From positions 1,035,712 to 1,099,711 of the forward strand of contig CAVOTI010000005.1 of the NCBI GenBank assembly GCA_963699105.1: a DNA stretch of 64,000 nt, in the 5' to 3' direction. The notes beneath the pieces were generated by a model, which saw nothing but the letters and a program-made list of their open reading frames with translations, ran no database searches and was not told where the DNA came from. Position numbers and translations under genes: made by a program. Each line of letters begins with the position of its first letter. The first letter of the stretch is position 1. The DNA is from Bog-756 sp963699105 (GTDB lineage: Bacteria > Actinomycetota > Acidimicrobiia > Acidimicrobiales > RAAP-2). Positions 8,487-18,179 of the stretch are shown piece after piece.

Positions 8487-9326
8487 ATGGGGCTGGTGGA
8501 CGACCCGGACGCCCCCACCTTCGTCATTCCCACCCTGATGCGGTCGGCCCGGGGGGCATACGCCCGCTCCATCCGTGCCCAGCTGCACGCCGTCGGCATC
8601 CACGACCTGCCGAGGAACGGCGCCGTCATCCTGGCCCGCATGGACGGCACCGGCGGTCCCCGATCGGACCTGCCGTCCGAACTCGGCGTGACCAAACAAG
8701 CCGTCAGCCAAGTGATCGACATCCTGGTCAACCGGGGTTATCTCGAGCGGAGGGCCGACCCTGACGATCGCCGACGGATCGCCCTCGAACTGACCGAACG
8801 CGGCCGGCAGGTCGAAGAGGCGGTGTTCCGCGGCGTGGAGGCGGTCGATGTCCAGCTGCGAGATCGCGTGTCGCCCGAACAGATCGAGGCCATGCGTTCG
8901 GTGCTCCTCGCCCTCACCGACATCAAGACGGCCAGCCTGGCCGCCGGGACCGGGCTCAAGCGACCGGCCCGCCAGTTCCGTCATTTCAGTCCGATCTTCC
9001 CGGTGCGGAGTCTGGCCGACGCCCTGGCCCACTACTCGGCCCTCGGGTTCAACACCCTGGCCGACGCCGATGGCGATGGCTACGGCTTCGCCAACCGCGA
9101 CGGCACCGGCCTGCACCTGGCCGCCGACCCCGAACACGATCCTTCCCGCCATGGGTCGACGTATCTGTACGTAGCCGACGCCGATGCCCTGTACCGGGAG
9201 TGGAGCCAGCCGGACATCGGTGGCCGCACGCTGCCGGTCGGACCTACCGACTACAAGATGCGCGAAGGATCGCACATCGACCCGGACGGGAACGTCATCA
9301 GATTCGGTTCGCCCGACGAGGAGTGA
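8487..9326 (+). CDS. MarR-family regulator fused to a VOC (glyoxalase/bleomycin-resistance) domain
   Basis: A 279-residue two-domain protein. Residues about 15-150 form a MarR winged helix, with the recognition region DLPSELGVTKQAVSQVIDILV and the wing YLERRADPDDRRRIALELT. From about residue 165 a VOC-superfamily domain begins (FSPIFPVRSLADALAHYSALGF) and ends with EGSHIDPDGNVIRFGSP, the usual metal/substrate half-site pattern of bleomycin-resistance-like proteins. The fusion suggests a regulator whose C-terminal domain binds or modifies the inducer. The palindrome directly upstream is the likely autoregulatory site. GTG at 8496 is an alternative, possibly leaderless, start. It is followed 56 bp later by an O-methyltransferase gene, which may be its target. 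Confidence 0.88.
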   Translation: MGLVDDPDAPTFVIPTLMRSARGAYARSIRAQLHAVGIHDLPRNGAVILARMDGTGGPRSDLPSELGVTKQAVSQVIDILVNRGYLERRADPDDRRRIALELTERGRQVEEAVFRGVEAVDVQLRDRVSPEQIEAMRSVLLALTDIKTASLAAGTGLKRPARQFRHFSPIFPVRSLADALAHYSALGFNTLADADGDGYGFANRDGTGLHLAADPEHDPSRHGSTYLYVADADALYREWSQPDIGGRTLPVGPTDYKMREGSHIDPDGNVIRFGSPDEE

Positions 9327-9382
9327 ACCCACCCAGACCTGCAGTGTCCACCATCCACCGTTGAAAAGGACAGGCCACCGAG

Positions 9383-10057
9383 ATGACAACACCGAGGGCC
9401 CGTAGTCGGAGCCGGTTCATCGATCCGTCGATCGATGCCTATGCCGCCGCCCATTCCACCGGGCCGGATGCTCACCAGCTCGAATTGCAGCGCATCACCC
9501 ACCAGAGGACCGGGCCGGCGGCGGGCATGCAGATCGGCGACGACCAAGCGGTGCTGATGGAGACGCTGGTTCGGGCCATGGGAGCGAAACAGGCGGTGGA
9601 GATCGGTACCTTCACCGGCTATTCGGCTCTGGCGGTGGCCCGCGGCCTCGGACCGGACGGGCACCTGCTGTGCTGTGACGTCAGCCAGGAATGGACGGCC
9701 ATGGCCCGCCAGGCATGGGAGGAGGCCGGCGTGGCCGATCGGATCGAATTACGGATCGGTCCGGGCCTCGAGACCCTTCGATCGCTGCCATCGGACCGAC
9801 AATTCGATTTCGCCTTCATAGACGCCGACAAGACGGGCTACCCCCTGTACTACGAGGAGGTCCTGGCCCGGCTGCGGCCCGGGGGTCTCATGCTCCTCGA
9901 CAACATGCTGCAGGGAGGTCGGGTCGTCGACGACACGGTGGCCGACGAGAACGTGGCGGCCATCCGCACTCTCAACGACACCATTGCCGGCGATCCCCGG
10001 GTGACGGTGGTCCTGGTGCCCATGGGTGACGGTGTCAGCTTCGTCCAGAAGATCTGA
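9383..10057 (+). CDS. class I SAM-dependent O-methyltransferase (caffeoyl-CoA OMT type)
   Basis: A 224-residue enzyme of the cation-dependent O-methyltransferase family. The SAM loop is EIGTFTGYSALAVA around residues 72-85; the metal/substrate region DFAFIDADKTGYPLYYEEV follows near 136, and LLDNMLQGGRVVDD near 175. The length is standard. It probably methylates a catechol-like or phenolic hydroxyl. It lies 56 bp after the MarR-VOC regulator in the same direction and may be in the same transcript. Confidence 0.9.
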   Translation: MTTPRARSRSRFIDPSIDAYAAAHSTGPDAHQLELQRITHQRTGPAAGMQIGDDQAVLMETLVRAMGAKQAVEIGTFTGYSALAVARGLGPDGHLLCCDVSQEWTAMARQAWEEAGVADRIELRIGPGLETLRSLPSDRQFDFAFIDADKTGYPLYYEEVLARLRPGGLMLLDNMLQGGRVVDDTVADENVAAIRTLNDTIAGDPRVTVVLVPMGDGVSFVQKI

Positions 10058-10186
10058 AGGCCTCCCGAACCCCGGTCCGGCGCCGACGGCTGCGGGCCGC
10101 CACCGGAACGACGAACTCCCGACCAGTCGTCAACGGATCTCCGCATGCTTCCCGCCCGGGTCCCGGGGGGACAACTCCGGGGCCGG

Positions 10187-11743
10187 TCAGGACCCCGGGG
10201 AGCGACGGCCCAGGCCCCACTTCGGTCTGAAGGCGATCACCCCTCCCGGACTGCCGGACGCCGTGCTGCCCACCCCCATCACCACCGTGTCGCCCGATAT
10301 GGCGATACCGCTCCAGCACCAGTTGGGCAGGCCGAGCGAGGCCACCACCGCCCCGGTGGCCGCATCACGCACCTGGGCGACGGGACTGAAGACCTGGCAG
10401 CTGAAGGTGAACCCGTCGGCAAACGTGGTGGCCCCGAAGGACTGGGCGTTGTCGGCGTCCCACAGGACCTTGCCGTTGGCGGCGTCGATGGCGAAGAAGC
10501 TCGGGTTCTCTATGGTGGTATCGCCGGGAGACGAGGGCTCACACAGCGAACCGCCGTAGTCGCCGATGGCCGTTGCCCCGTAGATCGTGGTGCCGTTGAA
10601 GGCCGGGCTGCCGATGAACCCGCCCGCCCCTCCGCCGAATACGACCCGCGTCGACCAACGGATGGCTCCGGTGGCGGGGTCGAGCGAGACGTAGGCGCCA
10701 TCCTTGCCGAATGCCCCGAGAAAGTCCGGGGTGCCGTCGGCCGACAGGCCGGCGTTGGTCCCGACTTCGTCGAAGTCGCACCCGGGATCGACGCCGACCA
10801 CATCGGTCGACCAGCGCAGCTTTCCGTCGGTGGCTCCGAGGGAAAGGACCATCTCGGCGGTGGTCGTCTCGGTATTGGAGCCGTTGCAGTCGGCCACCGT
10901 GAAGACCACGTCGTCGAGTCCGGGGAGATAGGTGCCCGACGACCAGACGTTCCCACACCCGTCGTCGAGGATCTGCCCCGACGGGGAGACGTCGGTCTGG
11001 TAGATCCACACGGGATCGCCGGTCAACAGACTGGCGGCCACGATGTACCCCCGTTCGTCGGCCTCGCCGTCGGTGTCGACGCCGATGTAGACGTTCCCGT
11101 CCTCCACGATGGGCGAGGAGAAGATCCTGGTCTGGTCGGTGGTGGGCGACGGTGGCATGGAGGGCATGCCGTCGTAGACGTGCTTCCAGAACAACGACCC
11201 GGTCCCGGCGACCAGGGCGTAGAGGGTGAACCCGCCGCCGAAGATGACCAGGGCGGGATGCGACCTGCCGGCCGGCTCGTACCACGCCGACGAAGTGACC
11301 AGGCCCCCGTCTGATCCTTGATTGCGGGGGCTCTCACCGGGGTAGGGGGTGACCGCCGTCTGGGAGTCGAGCTGATAGGACCACCGCAAGGTCCCGGTGG
11401 CCAGGTCGACCGCATAGAACTTGGTGTCCCACGACCCGAAATAGGCCACCCCGTCGACGATGGTCGGGGTGGCCGTCACCGTGTCCCCGGTGGGGAAGAA
11501 CCAGGCCTCGTGCAGGGTCCCCACGTCGGCGGCATCGATGGTGGTGTGGGTCACGAAGTCGTGCTCGGGGCCGTTTCCGAAACTCGACCAGCTATTCCGG
11601 CCCCAGATGGCCGGCTGGTGCCCCTTGGTGCCGGCGGCTCCGGCGGCTGGTGCCCCCCAGCCGACGGCACAGATGGCGAACACGGCGGCGGTGCTGCAGG
11701 CCAGGACTGAACGGCGCAGTCTTCTTCTTCCTCCCGTGGTCAT
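10187..11743 (-). CDS. exported PQQ-like beta-propeller protein
   Basis: A 518-residue secreted protein. The N terminus has an Arg-rich start, a hydrophobic core (ACSTAAVFAICAVGWGAPAAGA) and a likely signal-peptidase site near residue 36. The mature part is made of repeated beta-propeller blades with the PQQ/YVTN-type pattern (VYFGSWDTKFYAVDLATGTLRW; VYIGVDTDGE; AYVSLDPATGAIRWSTRV; FFAIDAANGKVLWD), about seven blades. No catalytic PQQ-dehydrogenase residues were identifiable, so it may be a scaffold or binding protein in the cell envelope. It is the last gene of a minus-strand run of exported propellers, 20 bp after the broken propeller gene. Confidence 0.85.
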   Translation of the reverse strand: MTTGGRRRLRRSVLACSTAAVFAICAVGWGAPAAGAAGTKGHQPAIWGRNSWSSFGNGPEHDFVTHTTIDAADVGTLHEAWFFPTGDTVTATPTIVDGVAYFGSWDTKFYAVDLATGTLRWSYQLDSQTAVTPYPGESPRNQGSDGGLVTSSAWYEPAGRSHPALVIFGGGFTLYALVAGTGSLFWKHVYDGMPSMPPSPTTDQTRIFSSPIVEDGNVYIGVDTDGEADERGYIVAASLLTGDPVWIYQTDVSPSGQILDDGCGNVWSSGTYLPGLDDVVFTVADCNGSNTETTTAEMVLSLGATDGKLRWSTDVVGVDPGCDFDEVGTNAGLSADGTPDFLGAFGKDGAYVSLDPATGAIRWSTRVVFGGGAGGFIGSPAFNGTTIYGATAIGDYGGSLCEPSSPGDTTIENPSFFAIDAANGKVLWDADNAQSFGATTFADGFTFSCQVFSPVAQVRDAATGAVVASLGLPNWCWSGIAISGDTVVMGVGSTASGSPGGVIAFRPKWGLGRRSPGS

Positions 11744-11763
11744 CTCACCGGCGCCTGCTCACC

Positions 11764-13170
11764 TCATTCCCCCTCCGAAGGACTCTCCGGCGTGGGCAAC
11801 GGCGTGGGATGGTTCGGGAACGGGCAGATCTCGACGCGGCTGGGGACGCACACCGTGGCACTGGTGGGGAAGGCGAAATGACCGGCCACCGTCACCGGCG
11901 GGTTGGGTGACTTGCCGGCCCCGAAGGTCACCTTCATCAGCCGTCCGTTGAAGTCCTGCGGACCGCAATTGCTCAGCACCCCCGAGCACACGATGTGGAT
12001 GTCGATGAAATACAGGGTCCCGTCCGGGGCGAAGGCCATCCCGAAGGGGTTGAAGCCATCGGGATCGGCCCCGAAGTCGGAGAGCGACTCGCCGGGGACC
12101 CCGGGTCGGGCCACCGGTTGGCCGGTGGAGCTGAACCACTCGACCACGTCATCGGTGCTCCCACCGCCGAAGATGGAGGAGATGGCGTAGCAACCACAGG
12201 TCGGATCCCTGGCCACCCCCATGGGGACGGGCAGATGCTGACCTGGCCTGGAAGAACACCGACGAGGAGATGTCGGCCCGGGGATAGACGCCACCAGGGC
12301 ACTGGGAGGCGCTGGTCGGGAAGGACGAGTGGTCGAACTCGAGGACGTCACCCGGGAAGCCCCCGGTCGACGACCCGGCCTGGGGCACCAACAGGTTCCC
12401 GTTGGCCATGGTGGTCATCATCCCGGGCTGAGCCAAGCCGCCGGTGCCGTCGTCGTGGTCGGCCCCCACCCCCCCGAGGTCGGGCCGTAGAGGATGCAAG
12501 AGGTGGTGTAACAGGGTGCGAACCACTCGATCAACCGACCTGAGGTGGGGACCGGGAACGCCCCCTGGGCCGTGCCGATGTCGTTGGCGAAGACATTGTG
12601 CTGAGCGTCGACTGCGCATCCCGTGTAGGTGGCCTGACCATTGTAGATGCCGGTCGGAATCGGGTGGCGAGTCTTCACCGGGGAGATCCCGGTGCCATCC
12701 GGTAGGGACCGGGGACGTAGAGGGTCTTGCCGGTGAAGTACCCGTTGGACGTCGTTCATCTCTTCGCTGATCGCCGGCTGTTTGAACGGATAGGTCGGAG
12801 GGCCTCCGGGATTGTGCTGGCTCTCGTTGGTGGGGTCGGAACCTCCCACCCAGCGGCCCGTCCCGTCATTGAGGAGGCAGACCTGACCGTTCAGATCCCA
12901 CGGCGCCATCAACTGGCCCTGGCTGCGGTTGGCCGACTCGTAGTAGTCGACCTCCTCGTCCTGGTCCCAGTAGACCAGGTAGCCCGACCGGGGGGCGGAA
13001 GAGGTCACTGCCGATTTGCGAGCGGTGGCGGCGGTTGCGCTGGTCGAGATGCAGGCCACCACGACCAGCAACGGGATCAATCCGAGCACCGCCAGCTGGG
13101 GGCGCCAGGGGCGGCCCCAGCCCCCTGCCGCCCTCGCGCCGGCCGTCTTGTTGGTGAACGGCGCCGTCAT
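11764..13170 (-). pseudogene. exported propeller-like protein, interrupted by four apparent indels
   Basis: The gene starts with an ATG at 13170 that overlaps the NHL gene stop (ATGA), has an N-terminal hydrophobic anchor (LAVLGLIPLLVVVACIS) and reads as a secreted propeller-like protein. The frame is broken. Near 12747 it must shift to read NGYFTGKTLYVPGPY, and near 12700 it shifts back. Near 12463-12475, in a run of C residues, it shifts to VGADHDDGTGGLAQPG; near 12247 it returns to the original frame and reads to the stop at 11764 (MAFAPDGTLYFIDIHIVCSG is one C-terminal blade). The four shifts compensate in pairs, so the C terminus is in the starting frame. Products of separate short frames are unlikely to function. 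Sequencing error is as likely as decay. Confidence 0.65.
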
Positions 13171-15905
13171 CGCCGAACCCTCAGGCCTTTGGAGTCGGCC
13201 GATGCCGGACCGGACCCCAGGGCGTTCTCGGCCGTCACCGTGAAGGCGTAACGGGTGCCGTGGACCAGTCCGTTCACGGTGGCCGATATCGACCCACCAC
13301 CGACGTCCACGGTGGGCCCACCTCCCACGGTGGTCACCACGTAACCGGACACCGGAACACCACCGAGGCCGACCGGCGGAAGCCAGCTGACGGTGGCCGA
13401 GTCACGGCCGGAAACGGCGGTGACCGAACGGGGCGGTCCGGGAACCGCCGGGCCGGCGGTGAGATTGCGCACACAATTGTCGGCCGTGTCGGAGATGAAC
13501 AGCGAATTGCCTCCGGCGAAGGCCACCCCGAGCGGCACCGACAGGGCGGCACTGGTCCCCGGGGCCGGTGCTCCGATACCGGCCGGACAGCTGACGGCCC
13601 CACCGCCGGCAATGGTGTAGATGTCCCCGGTGGTCATCGGCTGCCCGTAGAAGGTCCCGGTCGCCGCGGCCACCACCCGGACCACGCTGTTGGCCGAGTC
13701 GGCGAAGATGACGTTGCCGGTGGGATCCACGGTGACCCCGGCGGGGGCGGAAAGCTCGGCCGCCCCGGCCGGGCCGCCGTCGCCGGCCGAGCCCTGGCTG
13801 CCGTCACCGGCCAGCGGGTAGACATCGCCGGCCACCATGGGCACTCCGTAGAAAGTTCCGGTTGCATCGGCCACCACCCGCACCTCGTTGTTCTCGTAGT
13901 CACCGACCACCAGGTTCCCGAACCGGTCGACGGCCACGCCCACCGGCAGTTGGAAGGTCGCATCACGGGCCGGACCTCCGTCGCCGGTGTTCCCCGGGGC
14001 CCCGGTGCCGGCCACGGTGTAGATGTGGCCGGCGGTCATCGAACTCCCGTAGAAGGACCCGGTGGTGCCGGCGACGACCCGGACCCTGTTCCCGTAGAAC
14101 TCGGTGAAGACGATGTTGCCGGACCCGTCCACCGCCAGGTTCTCGGGGGCGTTGATCTCGGCCCGGGACGCGGGCCTACCGTCACCGTTGCTGCCGATGG
14201 CTCCGGTGCCGGCGATGGTGTAGATGCTGCCGGCGGTCATCGAGCGTCCGTAGAAGGTGCCGGTGCTGTCGGCCACCACCCGGATCCGGTTTCCGGCGAA
14301 CTCGGCGATGAGCAGATTGCCGGCCGCATCGAAGGCCAGCCCGGAAGGGGCGTCGATCTCGGCGCTCGGGCCGCTGGTTCCGTCCGGGCCGGTCCCCGCC
14401 GTCCCGTCTCCGGCCACCGTGTAGAGGTCACCCCCGGCCATGGTCCGACCGAAATACGACCCCGAACGGACGGGCACGAAGCGGACCCGATCGTTGTTCT
14501 GGTCGGCGACGGCCACGTCGCCGACTCCGTCGGCGGCCACTCCGGTCGGCAGGTTGAAGACGGCGTCGGCGGCCGGACCCCCGTCACCGGAGAACCCACC
14601 CAGAGCGCCGGTGCCGGCCACGGTGTCGATATCGTCGGCCTTCACCGACTGGCCGTACTCGGTGCCGTCGGCCGCGGCGATCACCCGGACCCGGTTGTTT
14701 CCCGAGTCGGCCACCACGATGTTGCCGTGGGCGTCGACCACCACGTCGCGGGGCGACGAGAGGGCGGAGTCCACCGCCGGACCACCGTCACCCGAGAACC
14801 TTGGGCTACCGGTTCCGGCCAGCGTGTAGATGTCTCCGGCCACCACCGGCAGCCCGTAGGCGGTGCCCGACTCCTCAGCCACCAGCCTCACCCGGTTGTT
14901 GCCGTAGTCGGCGACCACCAGGTTCCCGTGGGCATCGACGGCCACGCTTTCGGGCATGTCCAGCTCGGCGCCGGAAGCGCCGGTACCGTCGCCGGCGTAA
15001 CCGGCCCGGCCGTCACCGGCCACCGTGTAGATGTCGCCGGCGGTCATCGACTGCCCGTAGAACGACCCGCTGGCCGCGGCCACCACCCGGACCTGGTTGC
15101 TACCGAGGTCGGCGATGACCAGGTTCCCGTGGGCGTCCACGGCAATGCCGGTGGGTTGGTCGAGCTCGGCGCCCACCGCGCTGGTACCGTCGCCGGCCTG
15201 GCCCGCCGTCCCATCGCCGGCCACCGTGTAGATGTCACCGGCGTTCATCGACTGGCCATAGAACGAGCCGGTGGTGGCGGCCACCACCCGGACCACGTTG
15301 TTGCCCGAGTCGCAGATGACGAGATTTCCCGAGCCGTCCAGGGCGATACCGGCCGGATAGGCGAGCTGGGCGCTCGGCGCCGCACCGCCGTTTCCGGCGT
15401 AGCCCCATGTGCCATCGCCGGCCACGGTGGTGATCTGGCCGGCGGTCACCGGCGTTCCCAGCAGCGTGCCCGTCGCCGTGGCCACCACCCGGATGCGGTT
15501 GTTCTGGTTGTCGGCCATGAAGAGATCGCCGCCCCGGTCGACGGCCAGCCCGTAGGGCCCGTCACACGAGGCATCGGCGGCCGGCCCTCCGTCCCCTCCG
15601 TACCCGGACGTGGCGATATTGCCCGAACAGGCGGCGTTCACCTCACTGCCGGAAGCGGCCAGGGCCCTGACCACCATGAGCGTCCCGTCGCCGATCTCGA
15701 GGCCGCCCGACGGTGTGGTGGCCAACGACACCGGGTTCTGCGCCACCGTGGTCCCCTGGCCGGAACCGGTCCCTCCGATGGCGGTCAGGACGGGTGAGGG
15801 TGAGGCGGCGAACGACAGGCCGGCGGCGATTCCCGCGGCACTGACGACCACCACCATCAGGACCACCGGGACCAGACGGCCACGACGCCGCCGGTTCCCG
15901 GTCAT
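13167..15905 (-). CDS. exported NHL-repeat beta-propeller protein with fibronectin type III tail
   Basis: A 912-residue protein from the ATG at 15905. The N terminus is basic with a long hydrophobic helix (RLVPVVLMVVVVSAAGIAAG), a signal peptide or anchor. The body consists of at least ten tandem NHL-type repeats of about 55-58 residues, each with the pattern GIAVDAHGNLVIADLGSNQVRVV followed by a GDIYTVAGDG segment. The last 95 residues are a fibronectin type III domain (PGPPRSVTAVSGRDSATVSWLPP, with YAFTVTAENALGSGP). The role is probably extracellular binding or adhesion. ATG at 15944 is an alternative start. The stop overlaps the start of the next exported gene by ATGA, so translation is probably coupled. 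Confidence 0.85.
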   Translation of the reverse strand: MTGNRRRRGRLVPVVLMVVVVSAAGIAAGLSFAASPSPVLTAIGGTGSGQGTTVAQNPVSLATTPSGGLEIGDGTLMVVRALAASGSEVNAACSGNIATSGYGGDGGPAADASCDGPYGLAVDRGGDLFMADNQNNRIRVVATATGTLLGTPVTAGQITTVAGDGTWGYAGNGGAAPSAQLAYPAGIALDGSGNLVICDSGNNVVRVVAATTGSFYGQSMNAGDIYTVAGDGTAGQAGDGTSAVGAELDQPTGIAVDAHGNLVIADLGSNQVRVVAAASGSFYGQSMTAGDIYTVAGDGRAGYAGDGTGASGAELDMPESVAVDAHGNLVVADYGNNRVRLVAEESGTAYGLPVVAGDIYTLAGTGSPRFSGDGGPAVDSALSSPRDVVVDAHGNIVVADSGNNRVRVIAAADGTEYGQSVKADDIDTVAGTGALGGFSGDGGPAADAVFNLPTGVAADGVGDVAVADQNNDRVRFVPVRSGSYFGRTMAGGDLYTVAGDGTAGTGPDGTSGPSAEIDAPSGLAFDAAGNLLIAEFAGNRIRVVADSTGTFYGRSMTAGSIYTIAGTGAIGSNGDGRPASRAEINAPENLAVDGSGNIVFTEFYGNRVRVVAGTTGSFYGSSMTAGHIYTVAGTGAPGNTGDGGPARDATFQLPVGVAVDRFGNLVVGDYENNEVRVVADATGTFYGVPMVAGDVYPLAGDGSQGSAGDGGPAGAAELSAPAGVTVDPTGNVIFADSANSVVRVVAAATGTFYGQPMTTGDIYTIAGGGAVSCPAGIGAPAPGTSAALSVPLGVAFAGGNSLFISDTADNCVRNLTAGPAVPGPPRSVTAVSGRDSATVSWLPPVGLGGVPVSGYVVTTVGGGPTVDVGGGSISATVNGLVHGTRYAFTVTAENALGSGPASADSKGLRVRR
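13600..15560 (-). repeat. tandem NHL-coding repeats
   Basis: The DNA repeats with a period of about 165-180 bp. The block coding for GDIYTVAGDG is the best conserved, seen on the plus strand as gtgtagatgtcgccggcggt and close variants at about 14030, 14220, 15035 and 15235. Units have diverged, so this is an old protein-level expansion and not a recent duplication. Confidence 0.75.
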
Positions 15906-16132
15906 CACCGAGGCGGCCGAGGACGGCCCGGGTCGGCACTGCATCGGCCGGATCGTTCGATCCCCGATGTCCGACGGCCATCTCTCATCGGATCCCCCAC
16001 GATCCGATCCCCCTGTTGCCACACGCTGCCATTGTTCCAGAGCCGAGTGGCGTCTGCTCATTGACGTCATATCCAGGCACATTGCCGTTGTCCGGGAGCG
16101 ATCCGGCCGACCGGCCCGCTGGTACTTCGACC

Positions 16133-17110
16133 TCAGCGCTCGATCATCCGCATCTGCTGTTCGTTGTGATGGTCCCCGGCGGCGGGGGAGATCCTGTTTA
16201 GTCGATCGAGTTGGACGGGGCTGAGTCGGATCTCGTCGGCACCTACGTTCTCCTCGACCCGCGACACCTGCTTGGTGCCGGGGATCGGGGCGATGTCGTC
16301 GCCCTGGGCCAGTAGCCAGGCCAACGACACCTGGGCCGGCGTGCACCCGACCTCGGCGGCGATCGACCGGACCTCCTCGGCGCTGCTCAGGTTGCGCTGG
16401 AAGTTCTCGCCCGTGAAGCGCGGGTTGGCCCGACGAAAATCGGTGTCGGCCAAATCATCGATCGAGCGCACCTGCCCGGTGAGGAGGCCCCGGCCCAACG
16501 GAGAGTAGGCCACGAAGCCGATGGCCAGCTCCCGCAGTACCGGCAGTGTCCTGGCCTCGGGGTCCCGGGTCCACAACGAGTACTCCGACTGCAGGGCGGT
16601 GATCGGATGGACGGCGTGGGCCCGGCGGATGGTGTCGGGTCCGGCTTCGGACAGCCCGATATGGCGGATCTTGCCTTCGGCCACCAGCTCGGAAAGCGCT
16701 CCTACGGTGTCCTCGATGGGTGTGTTGGGGTCGACCCGGTGCTGGTAGTAGAGGTCGACGGCGTCCACACCCAGCCGTCGGAGTGATCCCTCGAGGGCGA
16801 GGCGGATGTTGGCTGGTGAGCTGTCGAGGGCGCCGGGACCTCCACCGCGGTGGGAGATCATGCCGAACTTGGTGGCCAGCACCACCTGGTCACGCCGCCC
16901 GCTGATGGCCCGGCCGACCAGTTCCTCGTTGGTGAACGGCCCGTAGACCTCGGCGGTGTCGATCAACGTCACCCCCAGCTCGAGGGCTCGGTGGACGGTG
17001 CGGATGGACTCGGCGTCGTCGGTGCCAGCCCCGGTGTAGGCGGTGGACATCCCCATGGTGCCCAGACCGATGCGGGACACCTCGAGGGTTCCCAGGTGGA
17101 TGTGCCTCAT
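16133..17110 (-). CDS. aldo/keto reductase
   Basis: A 325-residue NADPH-dependent aldo/keto reductase of the YajO/AKR11-like group. The catalytic tetrad is visible: Asp (LIDTAEVYGP) with Tyr four residues on, Lys (VVLATKFGM) and His (DLYYQHRVDP). The cofactor-binding C-terminal IPGTKQVSRVEENV is present. The ATG at 17110 is preceded by GAGAGGAGAG, a good ribosome-binding site. It lies upstream of the NHL propeller gene on the same strand with a 230-bp gap, so it may have its own transcript. The substrate is unknown. Confidence 0.92.
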   Translation of the reverse strand: MRHIHLGTLEVSRIGLGTMGMSTAYTGAGTDDAESIRTVHRALELGVTLIDTAEVYGPFTNEELVGRAISGRRDQVVLATKFGMISHRGGGPGALDSSPANIRLALEGSLRRLGVDAVDLYYQHRVDPNTPIEDTVGALSELVAEGKIRHIGLSEAGPDTIRRAHAVHPITALQSEYSLWTRDPEARTLPVLRELAIGFVAYSPLGRGLLTGQVRSIDDLADTDFRRANPRFTGENFQRNLSSAEEVRSIAAEVGCTPAQVSLAWLLAQGDDIAPIPGTKQVSRVEENVGADEIRLSPVQLDRLNRISPAAGDHHNEQQMRMIER

Positions 17111-17274
17111 GGTTTCGCTCTCCTCTCGCATCGTCCTGTTCACGAACGGCGGCGACCCCGGCTCCTGCCGTTGGCCGGCCGACCACTGCCGCCCGCCCGA
17201 ATCCGTCCTGCGGTTGGACCCATCCAACCAGGTGGGGCGGCCGGTGGGTATTCGCAACCGGATGGCCAGCAACG

Positions 17275-17871
17275 CTAGGGAGCTGTCTCGGCCCGGTCGG
17301 TCCAACCGCACTGCGAGTCGACCTCGACCCAGAAGGTCCCGGTGTCGTCGTAGTGGTCGGTGCCGTGTCCGCCCATCCCCTCGGAGTGGGCACCACGGTC
17401 TCTTCCCGAGCCGTGGATGTCGGTGACGAAGGTGCCCGGTCGCCCGAGTGCTCCACAGTTGAAGGTCCAGTTCTCGTCCCAACCCCGGGCACCGGGCGGG
17501 ACAGTGAACTGCGGTCCACGTCCGGTGCCCGATCCGGACCCGGACCACAGGACGACGCCGGTGGCCGGCAGGGCGGCCGTCGCCGTGGGAACCACGGCCG
17601 GAGGGGTCGTGGTTCTGGGTCCTCCCACCGAGGTGGGGGGTGGCGGAGCCGGAGTGGAGCGTGTGGCCGTGGGGCCCGCGGTCCTCGAGATGGCCAGGGC
17701 GATGATGGAGATGGCGAACACGGCGGCGATCACGCCGCCCGTGATCCAACTGACCCGGTCGTCGTTCCGCTTCCGGTCATCCGATGGCCGAGCCTTCGGC
17801 TGCCCCCCGGGCGGAGGCCGCCGGCTGGCGGGGTCCGACCGCCAACCTGGTCCTCTTCGGGTGTCGCTCAT
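17275..17871 (-). CDS. single-pass membrane protein with extracellular domain
   Basis: A 198-residue protein. A polar, Pro/Arg-rich cytoplasmic segment of about 42 residues is followed by one transmembrane helix (ITGGVIAAVFAISIIALAIS), a Pro/Thr-rich linker and a small exported domain of about 90 residues with two cysteines (FNCGALG and SQCGWTD) that could form a disulfide. I recognise no named family. It may belong with the neighbouring exported propellers, but it stands 165 bp upstream of the aldo/keto reductase gene. Confidence 0.65.
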   Translation of the reverse strand: MSDTRRGPGWRSDPASRRPPPGGQPKARPSDDRKRNDDRVSWITGGVIAAVFAISIIALAISRTAGPTATRSTPAPPPPTSVGGPRTTTPPAVVPTATAALPATGVVLWSGSGSGTGRGPQFTVPPGARGWDENWTFNCGALGRPGTFVTDIHGSGRDRGAHSEGMGGHGTDHYDDTGTFWVEVDSQCGWTDRAETAP

Positions 17872-18179
17872 CGCTCCGCCTCCTGCAAATGAGTCCCACG
17901 GAAGATCTCATCGGGCCGAACCTGTCGCCCGATGGACACCGCCCCCGGCGGCCGGCCCTCCATAGCCGGGACCCCTGGGCCATCCTCGGGTCACCGACAC
18001 GGGCGACCCGGAATACCGCGCACAATACCGTGGCCCTGGTCACGCAGCCATTGTCTGTCGAGACGGCCGGGACGAACGGGCCAGAGAAGTCGTCGTCGCT
18101 CCCCCGACCGCAGCTCGAACTACCTGGTCAGTGTGGTGAGGCCAGGACAGGAGAAGGCGGCCGCCCCGGGTGCGAGCCC
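17872..18179. other. intergenic gap
   Basis: About 310 bases between the start of the membrane protein gene and the stop of the monooxygenase gene. Both are on the minus strand, so the gap should hold the promoter of the membrane protein gene. I see no supported gene, strong palindrome or hairpin with a T-run. Confidence 0.4.

Noticed and set aside
13260..15797. 845-residue plus-strand open frame opposite the NHL gene
   Set aside because: It is a mirror of the repetitive NHL coding sequence, rich in Gly/His, without a start context.
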